This document shows, piece by piece, positions 21,309 to 32,035 of a DNA stretch of 64,000 nt. The DNA lies in contig OZ022346.1 in the NCBI GenBank assembly GCA_963989245.1, forward strand, positions 579,701 to 643,700, given 5' to 3'. A model generated the notes under the pieces. The model ran no database searches and was not told the DNA's origin. It saw only the letters and a list, made by a program, of their open reading frames with translations. Position 1 is the first letter of the stretch; every line of letters starts with the position of its first letter. The position numbers and the translations under genes are program-made. This stretch comes from Nansenia antarctica (lineage: Eukaryota; Chordata; Actinopteri; Argentiniformes; Microstomatidae).

Positions 21309-23137
21309 CAGGGTTTCCGTTAGAAAAAATTGCCGCCGGACATCGTGTCCGGGAAGATTTCGATTTACCGGACAAACGTGATATATTCCGGTCATCATAT
21401 TAAAATATAAAAAATAAATAAAAATATTTTTTTTTTTTTTTTCCAAATCTAATATAGCTGTTTGTCGCGGTGATTACTGTTGTGTAGCGGCCTATATATG
21501 CCATTTAATGTCTATTTCTCATCCGATACGATTAGATGCGAGCTATATAATATATAATAATATAACATGATTCGCATGCGCGCTATGCCATTATGTCCAG
21601 CGCTGAACGGGCGCCTCACTGGGAACTGAACAGACAGCATCGATCAATGAACGGACTCCACATTACGTTAACTGAAGTTTGTTAAATTGTTTGGGATTAA
21701 TGTGAGTTTTCTATTTTCTCTTTCCAGTTTTACCCTTTTTTTATCAATAAAACAACATCATTTCTATAACCAGGTCTCGCTGGTTGGGAAGGCATTTCGT
21801 TTAGCTGCCTGTCAAATCATACTTAATCGGACTCGGGAGTATGACAATGAGGAGAACATAACTGTTTATTGAGAAACAATAGGCAGGCTGGGATACGTAT
21901 ATAAAGAAATACCACAATGTCTAGATGTATAACATTTTATTGAACAGTGCAAGCATGTAGGCTTCTGGCGTGACATCGTACCCCTAACGTTCTTAGGGCT
22001 TGTTTGAAAAGCTTAGACTGAAAGTTAGTGCCCTGGTCAGATTGTATAACAAGAGGAAGACCGAATGTGGAAAAAAACGTTGTTAAAGCTTTCACCACTG
22101 AGCTGGCTGATATGTTACGCAACGGAACAGCTTCGGGAAAACGAGTAGCAGCGCACATAATAGTGAGCAAATACTGACTTCCACTTTTAGTCCTAGGCAA
22201 AGGTCCAACACAATCAATTATTACACGTTCAAATGGCTCCCCTATAGCAGGACTGGGATGCAATGGTGCGGGTGGAATGGATTGATTAGGCTTACCCGCC
22301 ATCTGACAAGTATGGCAACAGCGGCAGTGCTTGGCAACATCCGCCTTCAGTCCGGGCCAAAAGAAATGTTTCAATATCAGCTGATAAGTTTTAGTTATAC
22401 CTAAATGTCCTGACCACTGGCTCTCATGTGCTACAGATAACACCTGTTGTCTATAACCCACAGGCACAACCACTTGTTTTACAGTATTCCACTCACAACC
22501 ATTTGCATTAGGAGGAGACCATTTACGCATTGATATCCCATCGTTAAGGAAATAAACTACGTTGCCCCCTATTTCAGATTCCTCACTAGCTGCATGTAAA
22601 AAACATTTGTTTAATGACTGATCAGCTACTTGAGCGACACGCAATCGCTCGCCGGTTACAGGCAGAGATAGGCTGTCAGCGGATGGTATGGTAGGACTCG
22701 GGGAGGATGGTAACTCTACCACTTTCTCCCTGGGAGAAGCTGAAACAATCGGGTTCTCATCCCTTTCAGAAAAGGCTTGCATAATCACACTATCACAGAG
22801 AGAAACATCGCTATCCTCCTCTCTGCCTCGACTCGATTGTGCACGAGTTATAGCGCACACCGGAAACAACCGCTGTTTCGCATAGGCAGCCTACACATTA
22901 GGAGTCATCATCATGCCGGTGTCAAATCATATCATAATAAAAGAAATACATAGCCTATATATTCGTCTTTTTTAAAATAGAAGGAATCAGAATGTGAACT
23001 TTACCGAATTGTATTCAAATTGTGCTTAGAGGGAATTATTTTCACCGGACATTTATGTCCGACGAGTTTTCAATTTGTCGGACTTCAACAAATTTTACCG
23101 GACAAAGACCGGTAATTATCGGTTAATGGAAACCCTG
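21309..23137. mobile_element. hAT-type element with 8-bp target duplication
   Basis: Ends are CAGGGTTTCCGTTAG on the left and the near-inverse GGTTAATGGAAACCCTG on the right. Both sides are flanked by GTGTAGGC (21301-21308 and 23138-23145), an exact 8-bp duplication as made by hAT transposases. Subterminal CCGGACA motifs occur in inverted order at both ends. No hAT transposase is present; the interior holds a Ty3-type integrase piece on the minus strand. It interrupts the SLC6 pseudogene, whose reading resumes exactly across the site. Confidence 0.88.
21975..22869 (-). pseudogene. Ty3/gypsy integrase fragment carried inside the hAT element
   Basis: A 310-codon open frame starts near the end of the RNase H/linker (MFPVCAITRAQ). 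It runs through the integrase zinc-binding domain (HESQWSGHLGITKTYQLILK, then WPGLKADVAKHCRCCHTCQ, giving the HHCC residues) into the catalytic core (IIDCVGPLPRTKSGSQYLLT, first Asp; VIQSDQGTNFQSKLF, second Asp). It stops before the third catalytic residue (Glu) and the C-terminal domain, at the border near 21975. It is open but incomplete, so not functional as an integrase; it must have been inserted into or captured by the hAT element. Confidence 0.85.
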
Positions 23138-23187
23138 GTGTAGGCGTTATTGTACTTCAGGGGCTTGTACTTGATCAGACAGAACAG

Positions 23188-26100
23188 CAGGGTTCCCACG
23201 GGTCCTTGAAATCCATGAAAGTTTGTGAATTTGAGAAAAATAATGTTTTTGATAATCGAAAAAAGGTAAAGTTCTTGAATTCCCCGCTCTCTCTCTCTCT
23301 CTCTCACACACAAAAAAGGTAACATGTAGAAGGGAATAAAACAACCATACTAGTTACTAAGGTTAATTAGTTAGCTAGAATTTAAACCGACATAACGCCG
23401 TTAGATTTGAAAACAGTTCGTGGTCATTCCTATTATAAACATTCTCATCTAGATCTGTCTCAAACTATGCCGTGTTGGGCCCTTGAATTTGAGGGAATTG
23501 AGTCTTGAAAGTCCTTGGAAGGTGAAACTGGTGTTCTTTAGTGATTTTAAGTGCATTTGTATGTACATTTTTATTTTAGTACTTATAGGGAACGGTTGTG
23601 TAAATAGTACCTACAGCAGGCACGACTTACTAGAAGTTGGCACGCAAAACGAGAAGACAGTTTCAGCTGAGTTCCTGAAGCAACAAAGGATTTATCCCGT
23701 TTACCGGGAGAACCTTGGTACTCAGTCCCTTCCCTGAGGCGCAAACGCCGGCGTAAGGACCGCAAGCAACGACGGGGCTGCAGAGCAGGCCTGCTAGCTA
23801 GGCTAAGGAGGAGCCCAGACAAACCTGCTTTGCAGAGTATTTTCCTATCCAACGTCAGGTCCCTGACGAATAAGATGGATGAACTGAGACTACAAGTTGC
23901 CAAAAATAACATCGTGGGAGATAGCTGTGTGATTATTCTCACTGAAACCTGGCTAAATGAAACTATCGTGGAATCCGCGATTAACTTGGAGGGCCGCACT
24001 CTACATCGCGCTGACCGCACGCAGCTCAGCGGCAAGTCCCGCGGAGGTGGGATCATAATATCGACGAAGGATAGCTGGTGCTTAAACACGAAAACTGTAA
24101 GTAGCCACTGTTCCCCAGACCTGGAATACTTGACTGTTAAATGCCGACCCACATACCTCCCGAGGGAATTCAACGCGGTGTACATAACATCTGTTTACAT
24201 TGCGCCTAGCGCGGATGGTAGCCTAGCATTGGCGCGGCTATATGACGTCATCAGTGGTCAACAAAGCACAGATCCACAGGCAATTCACATTATAGCAGGA
24301 GATTTCAATCATGTCGACCTGAAGGCAGTACTACCCAAGTTCTATCAGCATGTGAAATGTGCAACAAGAGGAGAAAAAACACTGGACAAGGTATACACCC
24401 AACATCAAACGTGCTTACAAGGCTAGTCCGCTAGCTCATCTAGGCATGTCTGACCATGTGTCAATCCTCCTGATCCCAGCATACACTACCATGGGGAAAA
24501 GTGCTCCCATCACCACTAAGACTGTCAGAACCTGCCCAGAAGGGTCCGCTCCACTGCAGATCTGCCTAAATGACACCCCATGGCAGGAATATGAGCATGA
24601 GGACCTGGAACAGTACACGTCGTCGGTTCTGAACCACATAGTGAACTGCACCAACTCAGTCACCGTGGACAAACGGGTCCGGGTCTACCCCAACACGAAG
24701 CCATGGATGACTGGGAAGGTCCAAAAACTGATCAACGAGAGGGACAACGCCTTCTTCGCAGGGAAGAGCACACCACTGTACAGCACCACCAGGGCTAACC
24801 TAAAGCGCGGAATCAAAGCGGCCAAGGCAGACCACAGAGAGAAGATTGAGGAATGCCTCCTGAGCAACGACTCCAGGCGGATGTGGCAGGGGGTTCAGCA
24901 GATGACAAACTTCAGAGCCAACAGGCTCACAGCCGCAGAGGACGACCCCCTGCTGGCGGGTAAGCTGAACACCTTCTACGCCCGGTTCGACGAGGGGCGA
25001 ACGGAGGTAACCACAACACAAACACCACTCTCTCCAGCTCTCAGCAGCCTCACCCTCACAGAGCATGAAGTGAGACGCGTGCTGAAGGCGGTGGACCCCA
25101 GGAAAGCCTCGGGGCCGGATGGCGTCCTGGGACGGGTGCTGAGGGACTGCGCCGACCAGCTGGCCGGGGTTTTCACCAACATCTTCAACCAGTCCCTGTC
25201 CCAGGCCACCATCCCACCCTGCCTGAAAACCTCAACTATCATCCCAGTCCCGAAGAAAAGCACGGTGAGCTGCCTAAACGACTACCGCCCGGTGGCACTC
25301 ACACCAATCATCATGAAGTGCTTCGAGAAACTAGTCCGGGCCCACATACTCACACGCCTCCCGCCCAACCTGGATCCATACCAGTTCGCCTACAGAGCCC
25401 ACAGGTCCACAGAGGACGCCATCGCGACGACTCTCCACGCCACTCTATCCCACCTGGAGAGGGGAAACAGCTACGCGAGACTGCTCTTTGTGGACTTCAG
25501 CTCCGCCTTCAACACCATCCTTCCAGACAGGCTAGTGACCAAACTACTAGACCTGGGTCTATCACACTCTATATGTGCATTGATCAAGGACTTCCTGACC
25601 GACCGCCCCCAGAGGGTGCGGGTGGGCCCCCACACCTCCACAGCCCTCAGACTCAGCACTGGGTCCCCCCAGGGCTGCGTGCTAAGCCCCATCCTCTACA
25701 ACCTCTACACCTACGACTTCACCCCCGTCCACCCCAGCAACTCCATCGTAAAGTTTGCAGACGACACCACCGTGGTGGGATGCATCTCGGGGGGGGACGA
25801 GGCGGCGTACAGGGATGAGGTAGAGCAACTGAGCAAGCTGTGCAAGGTTAACAACCTGCTGCTGAACAAGTCAAAGACCCAGGAAATCATCGTAGACTTC
25901 AGGAGGAAAAAGTCCGAGATCCAGCCCCTGCTCATCGACGGAGTGAGCGTGGAGAGAGTCTCAACCCTCCGATTCCTGGGGATGCACATGCGGGATGACC
26001 TGACCTGGAAGGACAACACAAAAGCCACCATCAAGAAGGCACAACAGCGGCTATACACCCTGAGAGTCCTCAGGAAGGAACACAGCAAGCAGGAGATACT

Positions 26101-26828
26101 GGTGACCTTCTACCGCGGCGCAGTGGAGAGCATCCTCACCTACGGCATCTGCAACTGGTTCTCCAGCTGCACAACAGCGGAGAGAAAAGCGCTACAGAGA
26201 GTCGTGAGAACAGCACAGAAGATCACCGGCGCCCCCCTCCCCTCTCTGGAAGAGCTGTACAACACACGCTGTCTCAGGAAGGCCTCCAAGATCTCCAGGG
26301 ACCCGACCCACCCTGGGTACGAACACTTTACCAGGCTGCCCTCGAAAAGGCGGTTCAGGACCTTGGCCGCAAGGACAAACAGACTGAAGAACAGCTTCTA
26401 CCACAGGGCCGTCCAGGCCCTGAACACAGCAAAGACCTAGGTTCTGGGTCCTGGACAGTCTGGACGGATTGATGGCAGCTGCTGGACTGAAAAAATCAGG
26501 TGTAGTGCTGAGGCACAAATATGTACATTTCAAGCCTGCAAACTGCGACACTTTAAATAAATGTGAAATAACACTATTGTGCAATATGACAACCCTAGTC
26601 GTCTGTCTGTACAGTATAGTATAGTGGATAGTGTACATAGCCTTTATTTATGTAAACCAGCTCCTTCCCTTCTTGTGATTTTTTTAAAAGTTTTTTTTTT
26701 TTTTTCTTTCCTAACACCAGGGGAGCCACCCCTCCTAAATTTCGTTGTTTGGTACCTGTACTGTAGCAATGACAATAAAGACCATTCATTCATTCGAATG
26801 TGATGTTTCAGAAGGTGTGGGAACCCTG
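23188..26828. mobile_element. TIR DNA transposon with 6-bp target duplication, hosting a LINE
   Basis: Ends CAGGGTTCCCAC and GTGGGAACCCTG are perfect 12-bp TIRs flanked by GAACAG at 23182-23187 and 26829-26834. Removing the element and one GAACAG copy restores the host SLC6 frame (AATFLF then CLIKY), which proves the boundaries. The CAGGGTTCCCACGGGTCCTT terminus is a common fish repeat type. A 6-bp duplication fits few superfamilies (Dada is one). Almost all of its interior is a later LINE insertion, leaving about 340 bp on the left and 33 bp on the right. Confidence 0.85.
23528..26795 (+). mobile_element. CR1/Rex-group LINE, nearly full length, ORF2 with APE and RT domains
   Basis: The 5' end is set by comparison with the copy at 34419-34965 (shared from CTGGTGTT onward). 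Coding shows a basic/hydrophobic N-terminal leader (CICMYIFILVLIGNGCVNST). An APE-type endonuclease follows (SNVRSLTNKMDELRLQ, VIILTETWLNETI, GGGIIIST, IIAGDFNHVD, LGMSDHVSILL). The reverse transcriptase has NDYRPVALTPIIMKCFEKLV, FAYRAHRSTEDAIATTLH, LFVDFSSAFNTILPDRLV, GSPQGCVLSPILYNLYT, VKFADDTTVVG (catalytic FADD) and a C-terminal region ending ALNTAKT. An extra C near 24395 shifts the frame between endonuclease and RT, and the leader is also frameshifted. RT itself is intact over 690 codons. The 3' UTR ends AATGACAATAAAGACC with a (CATT)n tail. It sits inside the 6-bp-TSD element. Confidence 0.9.
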
Positions 26829-27409
26829 GAACAGGAAGGTCGCAGCGCAGAGGCCAGGGGTAAGGATCAGCCAGCACCATTTGATGAAGATGGTGGGTTT
26901 GTAGCCAATCATGTCCTCAATGTTCAAATAGAACCGGTCACTTCCGTATACCCATGCGATACATATGCATTCAAATATCGCCACGAACAGTAGACACATG
27001 CCGCTGCCCGCCTACGAGTCAGACAGCTGGAACACGTCCGTCCCCTCTGTCAGCAAGACGAGCCCCAAGGAGGAGGAGACCACGGACATGCCCAGGATGA
27101 GCAGCTCTCGCCGGTACCCCTGTCTGAACGTCTCTGGGTACATGTCCACCAGCACCGTCACCAGGCTCTCTACACACACACGCTGGCTGTCCAGGCCCAG
27201 GAAGATGAGCATCATGGAGAAGAGGCAGGCCCAGAGAGGGTTAGGGTGGCAGCGTTAGGGTAGGCTATGAAGGCTAGGCCTGGGCCAGACTCGGTCCCTG
27301 CTCGTAGGCCATGAAGCCCAGCTCAGAGGAGATGGTGGAGCCCGCCATGAAGCTGGTCCCACTGTTCAGACAGCACAGTATGAGACAGTCCCGGTAACAA
27401 TTTGTGACG

Positions 27410-27649
27410 TTAGAATTATAAGGTTCTATCTCCATTTTTGTAAAAATTTAGTTTTTTTTACATAATCTGATCCATTAGGTGTTTATGAATGCCTGTGTGG
27501 TGTTATGTTTTTTAAAATGTTGACATTTTTTAGTTAGTAATTAATAAAAAAACAAAGATTCCATCTCACAAAACATAATGGAATGTAAAAACTTTGATAT
27601 TCAATATCTCTGAACTGCCCTAGACGGAGATAGAACCCTATAATTCTAA
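27410..27649. mobile_element. 240-bp MITE-like element in the SLC6 pseudogene
   Basis: TTAGAATTATAAGGTTCTAT (continuing CTCC) at the left is matched in inverse by GGAGATAGAACCC plus TATAATTCTAA at the right, giving imperfect 24-bp TIRs around an AT-rich core. The SLC6 coding sequence (SYNADNN | TNCYRD) is split exactly there. The flanks CGTGAG and CGTCAC (read on the minus strand) are similar but not identical, so the target duplication is unresolved. Confidence 0.75.
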
Positions 27650-27779
27650 ACTCACGAGTTGTTGTTGTTGTCGGCGTTGTAGCTTCCCAGAGCCGTCAGA
27701 CAGCCCAGACTGATGGCATAGGAGGAGAAGATCTTATTTCATCTTAGATTTACATCCCTCCACACACACACTCATTCAT

Positions 27780-28080
27780 ATTTTGTCTACTAATTTTTCG
27801 AAAAGTGAGAGATGTCGCTCCGCTAGTGCTGTGGCCCTTGCTCTCTCCTCGTCTCTTGCGACTGCCTCTCTGTCCCTCTTCTCTTCCATCTCTGCCTGCT
27901 CTCTCATGAAGTCAACAAGAACCTCATTGCCTCTTCCTGGCTGGCTGGCTGGCTGGTCCTGCAGTACTGCAGATGGTCCTGCAGAGGGCGCTGTGCTGAC
28001 CTGGAGCTGGCTGGCTGGCTGGTCCTGCAGAGGGCGCTGCAGAGGCCGCTGTGCTGACCTGTAGCGGCAGTAAAGTTGGA
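27780..28080 (-). pseudogene. C-terminus of a Harbinger Myb/SANT-like accessory protein
   Basis: The minus-strand frame reads VLVDFMREQAEMEEKRDREA, VARDEERARATALAERHLSL and FEKLVDKI then stops. A charged helix ending in FxKLVxKI is the usual C-terminal tail of the Myb/SANT-like (NAIF1-like) DNA-binding proteins that accompany PIF/Harbinger transposases. The upstream part is a Pro/Ala/Ser/Gln-rich linker with an internal ~58-bp duplication (GTCAGCACAGCG twice) that breaks the frame. The Myb domain itself is not visible. Confidence 0.5.
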
Positions 28081-28179
28081 TGCTACAACCAGGGGTGGAC
28101 TAATTGAGTGCTGCCCCTGGAGTGCAGCATCCATTACCGCATACCACTGCCAGGGGGCAGCGGGCACACTACCAGCCTC

Positions 28180-29130
28180 TGCCCCTCTGCCTGTGGGTAG
28201 GCCTCTACCTCTACCTCTACTCCTGAAGATAGGGGGTTAATTACTAACTGTGAAACTGGGACTGAATACATTCAACCTATCAAAGGACACTACTTCAAGG
28301 GCTACTGTATTTGTATTGTTGTCTGTTTTAGGTTTCATATATGGCCTGGCAAACAGCTAACTTCTCAGGAAGGTTCCTGCAGTAATACAAAGCAGAGAAA
28401 CTGTACCTCCATCATTGTTCAGGTTGTTGTCCATGTTCATGTTCATTCTGTAGTTACCGCAGTGATTAACGCAAAGCAAAATCTCCTGACTGAAAGTTTT
28501 TTCAGGCCAAAATTCTTATTTTAACTATATACTGTATTTGTATTAAGTACCGTTAGCGATTCTTTTGAATAGCGTTTCTTTTGCCAGTTTGCTTTTACGT
28601 AATATCAATGCTGTTTTCAATTCATGAAGTAAAACGGATACTTTTTGCAAGGCTATACAGTTAGGCCTAATAAATCAAACCCACAACGTACAAAAGTAGC
28701 TGGTTTGAGAGATGGACTAGGTAACAACGTTAGCTTAGCTAACCTGCCACAGCCAGGTAAGTAGTCTAAAGTTGGTAGCTAACGTTATATCGATAACAGT
28801 CATCGTATTGGTGACCGTGTTTCAAACAATACAAGTTACCTAATGTTAGCTAGCCTGACTAGTTCATAGGTATGCTGGATTTTGAAATAAGCTAACCTAG
28901 CTTGAGACAGACCTAGCAGTTAAAAGTCGTTATTTCAAATATTGTGTTGTGGGTGTCACTCCTTTAAGCGTGGAACTACAAGCCAAAATTAAGATTAATA
29001 CATTGTATTAATAAACAATTTAATTTGTTATAACTATGGCTCGTGTCTTTTTATTGTACAAACGAAATAAATGTTTAGCTTCCATAGGCTGGTTTTCCCC
29101 TGCTTCGGCAGGCTACTTTATCTCCGCTGA
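28180..29130. other. AT-rich stretch without recognisable gene
   Basis: Contains TAGCTAACGTTA-type motifs near 28730-28860 like those at 33000-33410, and no coding signal. Probably interior of the composite inverted-terminus region. Confidence 0.4.
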
Positions 29131-29511
29131 GGTAACTACGGTTAGCTACGAGTTAGTTATAACTTACACCACCTTAGGGGTACGTACATATTAGTAGTTA
29201 CTAAGGTCTACGTGATAACTAGTGTGCTTGGTGCAACCCGTTCAAGTTTAGTAGTGACTAAATCTTGATTTAGTAAATACTTACGCAATAAATAGGGTTA
29301 GTTTGTACTTAGTAAGACGTGGTGCAACCGGCTCCAGGAACATCCCTAGTAACTATATGGGGCTAGGTGCAATTGCTATATTGTTTTAGATAAATTATTA
29401 TTAAATTAATATATTACTTTCACAACTGACTAGCCTGCAAATAAACGCATTCATTGCTTATAATTTAGCTACTATTAACGTTATTAGTAGCTGGCAAGCC
29501 CTTTTTAAATA

Positions 29512-30036
29512 TGTTTTATTTTTTTATTTAACCTTTATTTAACCAGGCAAACATGTAAGAACACATTCTTATTTACAAATGCAGCCTGACCAAAAAGCAA
29601 TGGCTCTTTGGGGGGGGGGAATCTAGAAATAAAACAAGGTTAAATAATGTACAACAATAAAACACTGGCAAATACAGATGCATTAAAATACTAACAGTCA
29701 GAGAGAGGGGAGAGAGAAGGAGGAGGTAGGGGTGAGGAAGAGCGGAGGTGAGGGATAGCGGGGGTAGTGGAGCAGGGGTACTAAAATGAGGCAGTGATGG
29801 GTTATGGGATGGGTGAGAGACGGTGATCAGCAGGTGCATTGATTGACTATGGTTCGATGCAGGATTTGTTTGAAAGCAGTGAGTGAGGTGAGGGCGGTGA
29901 GTTTGAGGGTGTTCTGTAAGGTGTTCCAGTCGTGTGCTGCAGCGAACCGGAAAGCGCTGCGACCGACAACGGTACGGGCTTTGGGGATGGTGAGTCGGAC
30001 AAGATCACTGGATCTTAGAACGATGACGGGGCGGCC
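29512..30036 (-). mobile_element. LINE 3' end (partner of the VDAC2 chimera)
   Basis: Minus strand: the ORF2 C-terminus (SAFRFAAAHDWNTLQNTLKL), then a 3' UTR that ends GCCTGGTTAAATAAAGGTTA and an AAATAAAA-type tail, the standard end of a common fish LINE family. The join to VDAC2 sequence at its 5' side is abrupt and within coding sequence of both partners, as in chimeras produced when a LINE reverse transcriptase switches template from LINE RNA to another RNA. Confidence 0.8.
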
Positions 30037-30423
30037 TACATCACAGCCCAGGTTGACGTATTCACGCTTGTACGCAGTCTTCACCTTGCCACTCTTCTTG
30101 CCACTATTTGGTGAGAATGTAGTGTCGAATGTAAGTTTCAGTCCTTTGGTAATCTGGTCTTCAACAGTGATCTCTGTGCCCAGAGTGTTGTCAGTGGTCC
30201 ACTTCTCTGTGAACGTCAGCCCATATTCGTCCCACTTGTACTTGGTCTCCAGGTTTCCACTGACTTTGCTGGTGTCAGTGTTGGAAGAGCCAGTGGTTTT
30301 GAATTCCACTCCACTCGCAGACTTGGTCTTCACATCAAGTTTCACCAATCCAAAACCATATCCTTTGTTGAAGATGTCCTTCGCAGATTTGCCAAGGTCA
30401 CCATATGCTGGAGGGACAGCCAT
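29827..30423 (-). CDS. VDAC2 N-terminal half fused to a LINE tail, open chimeric frame
   Basis: From ATG at 30423 the frame reads MAVPPAYGDLGKSAKDIFNK, GYGFGLVKLDVKTKSASGVE, DTSKVSGNLETKYKWDEYG, LGTEITVEDQITKGLKLTFD and VKTAYKREYVNLGCDV. This is the N-terminal helix and the first beta strands (about 129 of about 283 residues) of the mitochondrial porin VDAC2. No introns interrupt it. After CDV (junction near 30037) it continues without a stop into about 70 residues of LINE ORF2 C-terminus (RSSDLVRLTIPKARTVVGRS, FRFAAAHDWNTLQNTLKL), ending at 29827. The frame also extends 36 codons upstream through sequence that looks like VDAC2 5' UTR. A porin lacking over half its barrel would not form a channel; whether it is expressed is unknown. 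Alternative: neutral retro-chimera. Confidence 0.85.
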   Translation of the reverse strand: MAVPPAYGDLGKSAKDIFNKGYGFGLVKLDVKTKSASGVEFKTTGSSNTDTSKVSGNLETKYKWDEYGLTFTEKWTTDNTLGTEITVEDQITKGLKLTFDTTFSPNSGKKSGKVKTAYKREYVNLGCDVGRPVIVLRSSDLVRLTIPKARTVVGRSAFRFAAAHDWNTLQNTLKLTALTSLTAFKQILHRTIVNQCTC

Positions 30424-30984
30424 TCTTACGGTAGGTTTTGCAGCGAGACAACAACTTGAACTGAGCTGCCTGAAGTAGGTTGGAGTGGGTAGTGTGGCTT
30501 GTTTTTGACGCGGCTTATGACACTGTGACAACGGTCATGTTCTGCTGGAGGGCGACGTGAAGGAGACACCGCTACGGAAACACCCACTTTTTCCCCCCAT
30601 GGTTTATGGAGCAGTATGGTTTATGGCGATTTTAACTATTAAAACAAATATTGGAATCATTCAGAAATGACAATTATAACACAAATTAGTGGAACATTTT
30701 TATACTGGATTTATTTTATTATTTTACTTTTCATAACAGCTATTTTCTTCAGCCATCCATGGACGATTCAAGAGTTCGGTCCTGACTGATACGTTATATA
30801 TTAACAACTGAGAGGAGCCCCCCCCCCCCCGCCTAAAACACCCCAGACAAGGACGAAAAAAACAACAACAACCTGATGAACATCTTGTAAAAGAAAAGAA
30901 CACACAGAAGCTGAGAGGAGCGAAGGGGGGAGAGGAACAGTCGAAGTGGCTGTGGGCGAGGTGTGGCGAGGTGCACAATAGTCT

Positions 30985-31105
30985 GTTAAGGGTGGGGAAG
31001 AAAGTGCAAAGAGGGGGAAGAAGGGGGAAGAAGAAAAGGGAGGAAAAAGAGAGGAAAAAAGGAGAAAAGAGGGAAAAGAAAAGGAAGAGAGAGAAATTGA
31101 GGCTT
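30985..31105. repeat. polypurine tract
   Basis: About 120 bp almost entirely A and G on the plus strand (GGGGGAAGAAGGGGGAAGAA and similar). Able to form triplex or G-rich structures; no gene seen. Confidence 0.85.
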
Positions 31106-31194
31106 CTTTTCCATTATCTACATGTTTAATAGTCTCAATGTATTCTAAACAATTAATGCACAATAAAAAATGTCGCCTTTGCCATTTTTGTATG

Positions 31195-31255
31195 GGGGGA
31201 AGAATGGATCCGAAGGTCACCGGTTCAAATCCCGCCAGAAACAAGAAAAACAAAA
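31195..31255 (+). other. B-box-like tRNA/SINE scrap
   Basis: GGTCACCGGTTCAAATCCCG contains a consensus pol III B box (GGTTCAAATCC) followed by an A-rich stretch. No clear A box at the right spacing, so only a possible SINE remnant. Confidence 0.3.
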
Positions 31256-31436
31256 AGTGTCTCCAAAAGTGTTGTTTTGTGTAAATTCAAGATCCTGTGA
31301 GCCAAAATCTTGTTTTTTGTTAGTTATACAATTATCAGACCTGTTTCTTTCTCTTGTGGACTGGGCATCACTAGCAATGTGTCTGATTGATGTCATAAAT
31401 GTCAGATAAAATATTTAAATGTGAAAGATTTTTATT

Positions 31437-31660
31437 TTATTTAACCCTCCGGTTGTGTTCCCGGTCAAATCTGACCGAGAGCAACTTTCATCAATCATAA
31501 ATATTGTGTTTTACATTTGATTGCCTCAAGGCCTTATGATATCCTCCACACTAGGCATTTGAACATATACAATTGCTGACTAACCACTGGCATTGAATTT
31601 TGAGGTTTTAGTCAACTTTGTAACATCGGTGGTGTTCCCGGTCAAAAATGACCGCCATAG
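31437..31660. mobile_element. piggyBac-like terminal fragment
   Basis: TTAACCCTCCGGTTGTGTTC begins at a TTAA and resembles the CCCTCCxGTTxTGTTC terminus of fish piggyBac-type MITEs. GTGTTCCCGGTCAAA followed by TGACCG is repeated at about 31632. The opposite terminus was not found. Confidence 0.35.
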
Positions 31661-32035
31661 GAAATTAATGGATAACACAAGTTGTAACAAGCTACAACAT
31701 TCCAGGATGTATCAGACCTGTTCAAATCCCTCATATATAAAGTTTGACACATTTCAAACTAAACAATTAACAGTTATTTTACTCTTTAAATTCTAATAAT
31801 AAAATAAAAGAGGGTATTATGTTAATATTGTACACTTGAATAGACTAGACTACTGATGTGTATTTTGGTGGACTGAAAAACTTTAGGTTATTTACATAAC
31901 CCCGGTTCTCTGAGTAGTATTCGTGAGTATCTCACTATGGGAACGCCCCCTGCGTGACCTCATCAGAAACTGAATTACACTGCGCCAGCCCATTGGCTGG
32001 CCCAGGCGACGCTTGTGTCACGAGGGACGGGACCC

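Larger units (their letters stand above)
21236..27745 (-). pseudogene. SLC6-family (creatine/GABA transporter-like) retro-pseudogene, interrupted
   Basis: Minus-strand pieces at 27650-27745, 26829-27409, 23146-23187 and 21236-21300 read in order SYAISLGCLTALGSYNADNN, TNCYRDCLILCCLNSGTSF, GFMAYEQG, FLGLDSQRVCVESLVTVLVD, MYPETFRQGYRRELLILGMS, GMCLLFVAIFECICIAWVYG, RFYLNIEDMIGYKPTIFIKW, CWLILTPGLCAATFLF then CLIKYKPLKYNNAYTYPD and SMVCTSLG. This is the TM6-TM12 half of an SLC6 Na+/Cl- coupled transporter, closest in memory to creatine transporter SLC6A8 or the GABA/taurine group. Exon junctions are fused without introns, so it is a processed copy, truncated at both ends. Frameshifts, stops and a deletion near GPGLAF show that it is dead. 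A MITE-like element, a 3.6-kb TIR element and a hAT element interrupt it. Confidence 0.85.
20130..29329. mobile_element. composite region bounded by inverted GGTTGCACCA termini
   Basis: GGTTGCACCA stands at 20130 and again at 20234; its inverse TGGTGCAACC stands at 29320 and again near 29229. The same AGTAGTTACTAA and GTAAGTATTTACTA subterminal motifs occur at both sides in inverted order. This doubled-terminus symmetry suggests the two ends of one DNA transposon about 9.2 kb apart, swollen by nested insertions. A Myb-like accessory fragment at 27780-28080 points to PIF/Harbinger. No matching target duplication was found outside (left CTG/TGG, right GGC/CGG), so two separate copies in opposite orientation remain possible. 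Confidence 0.5.
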
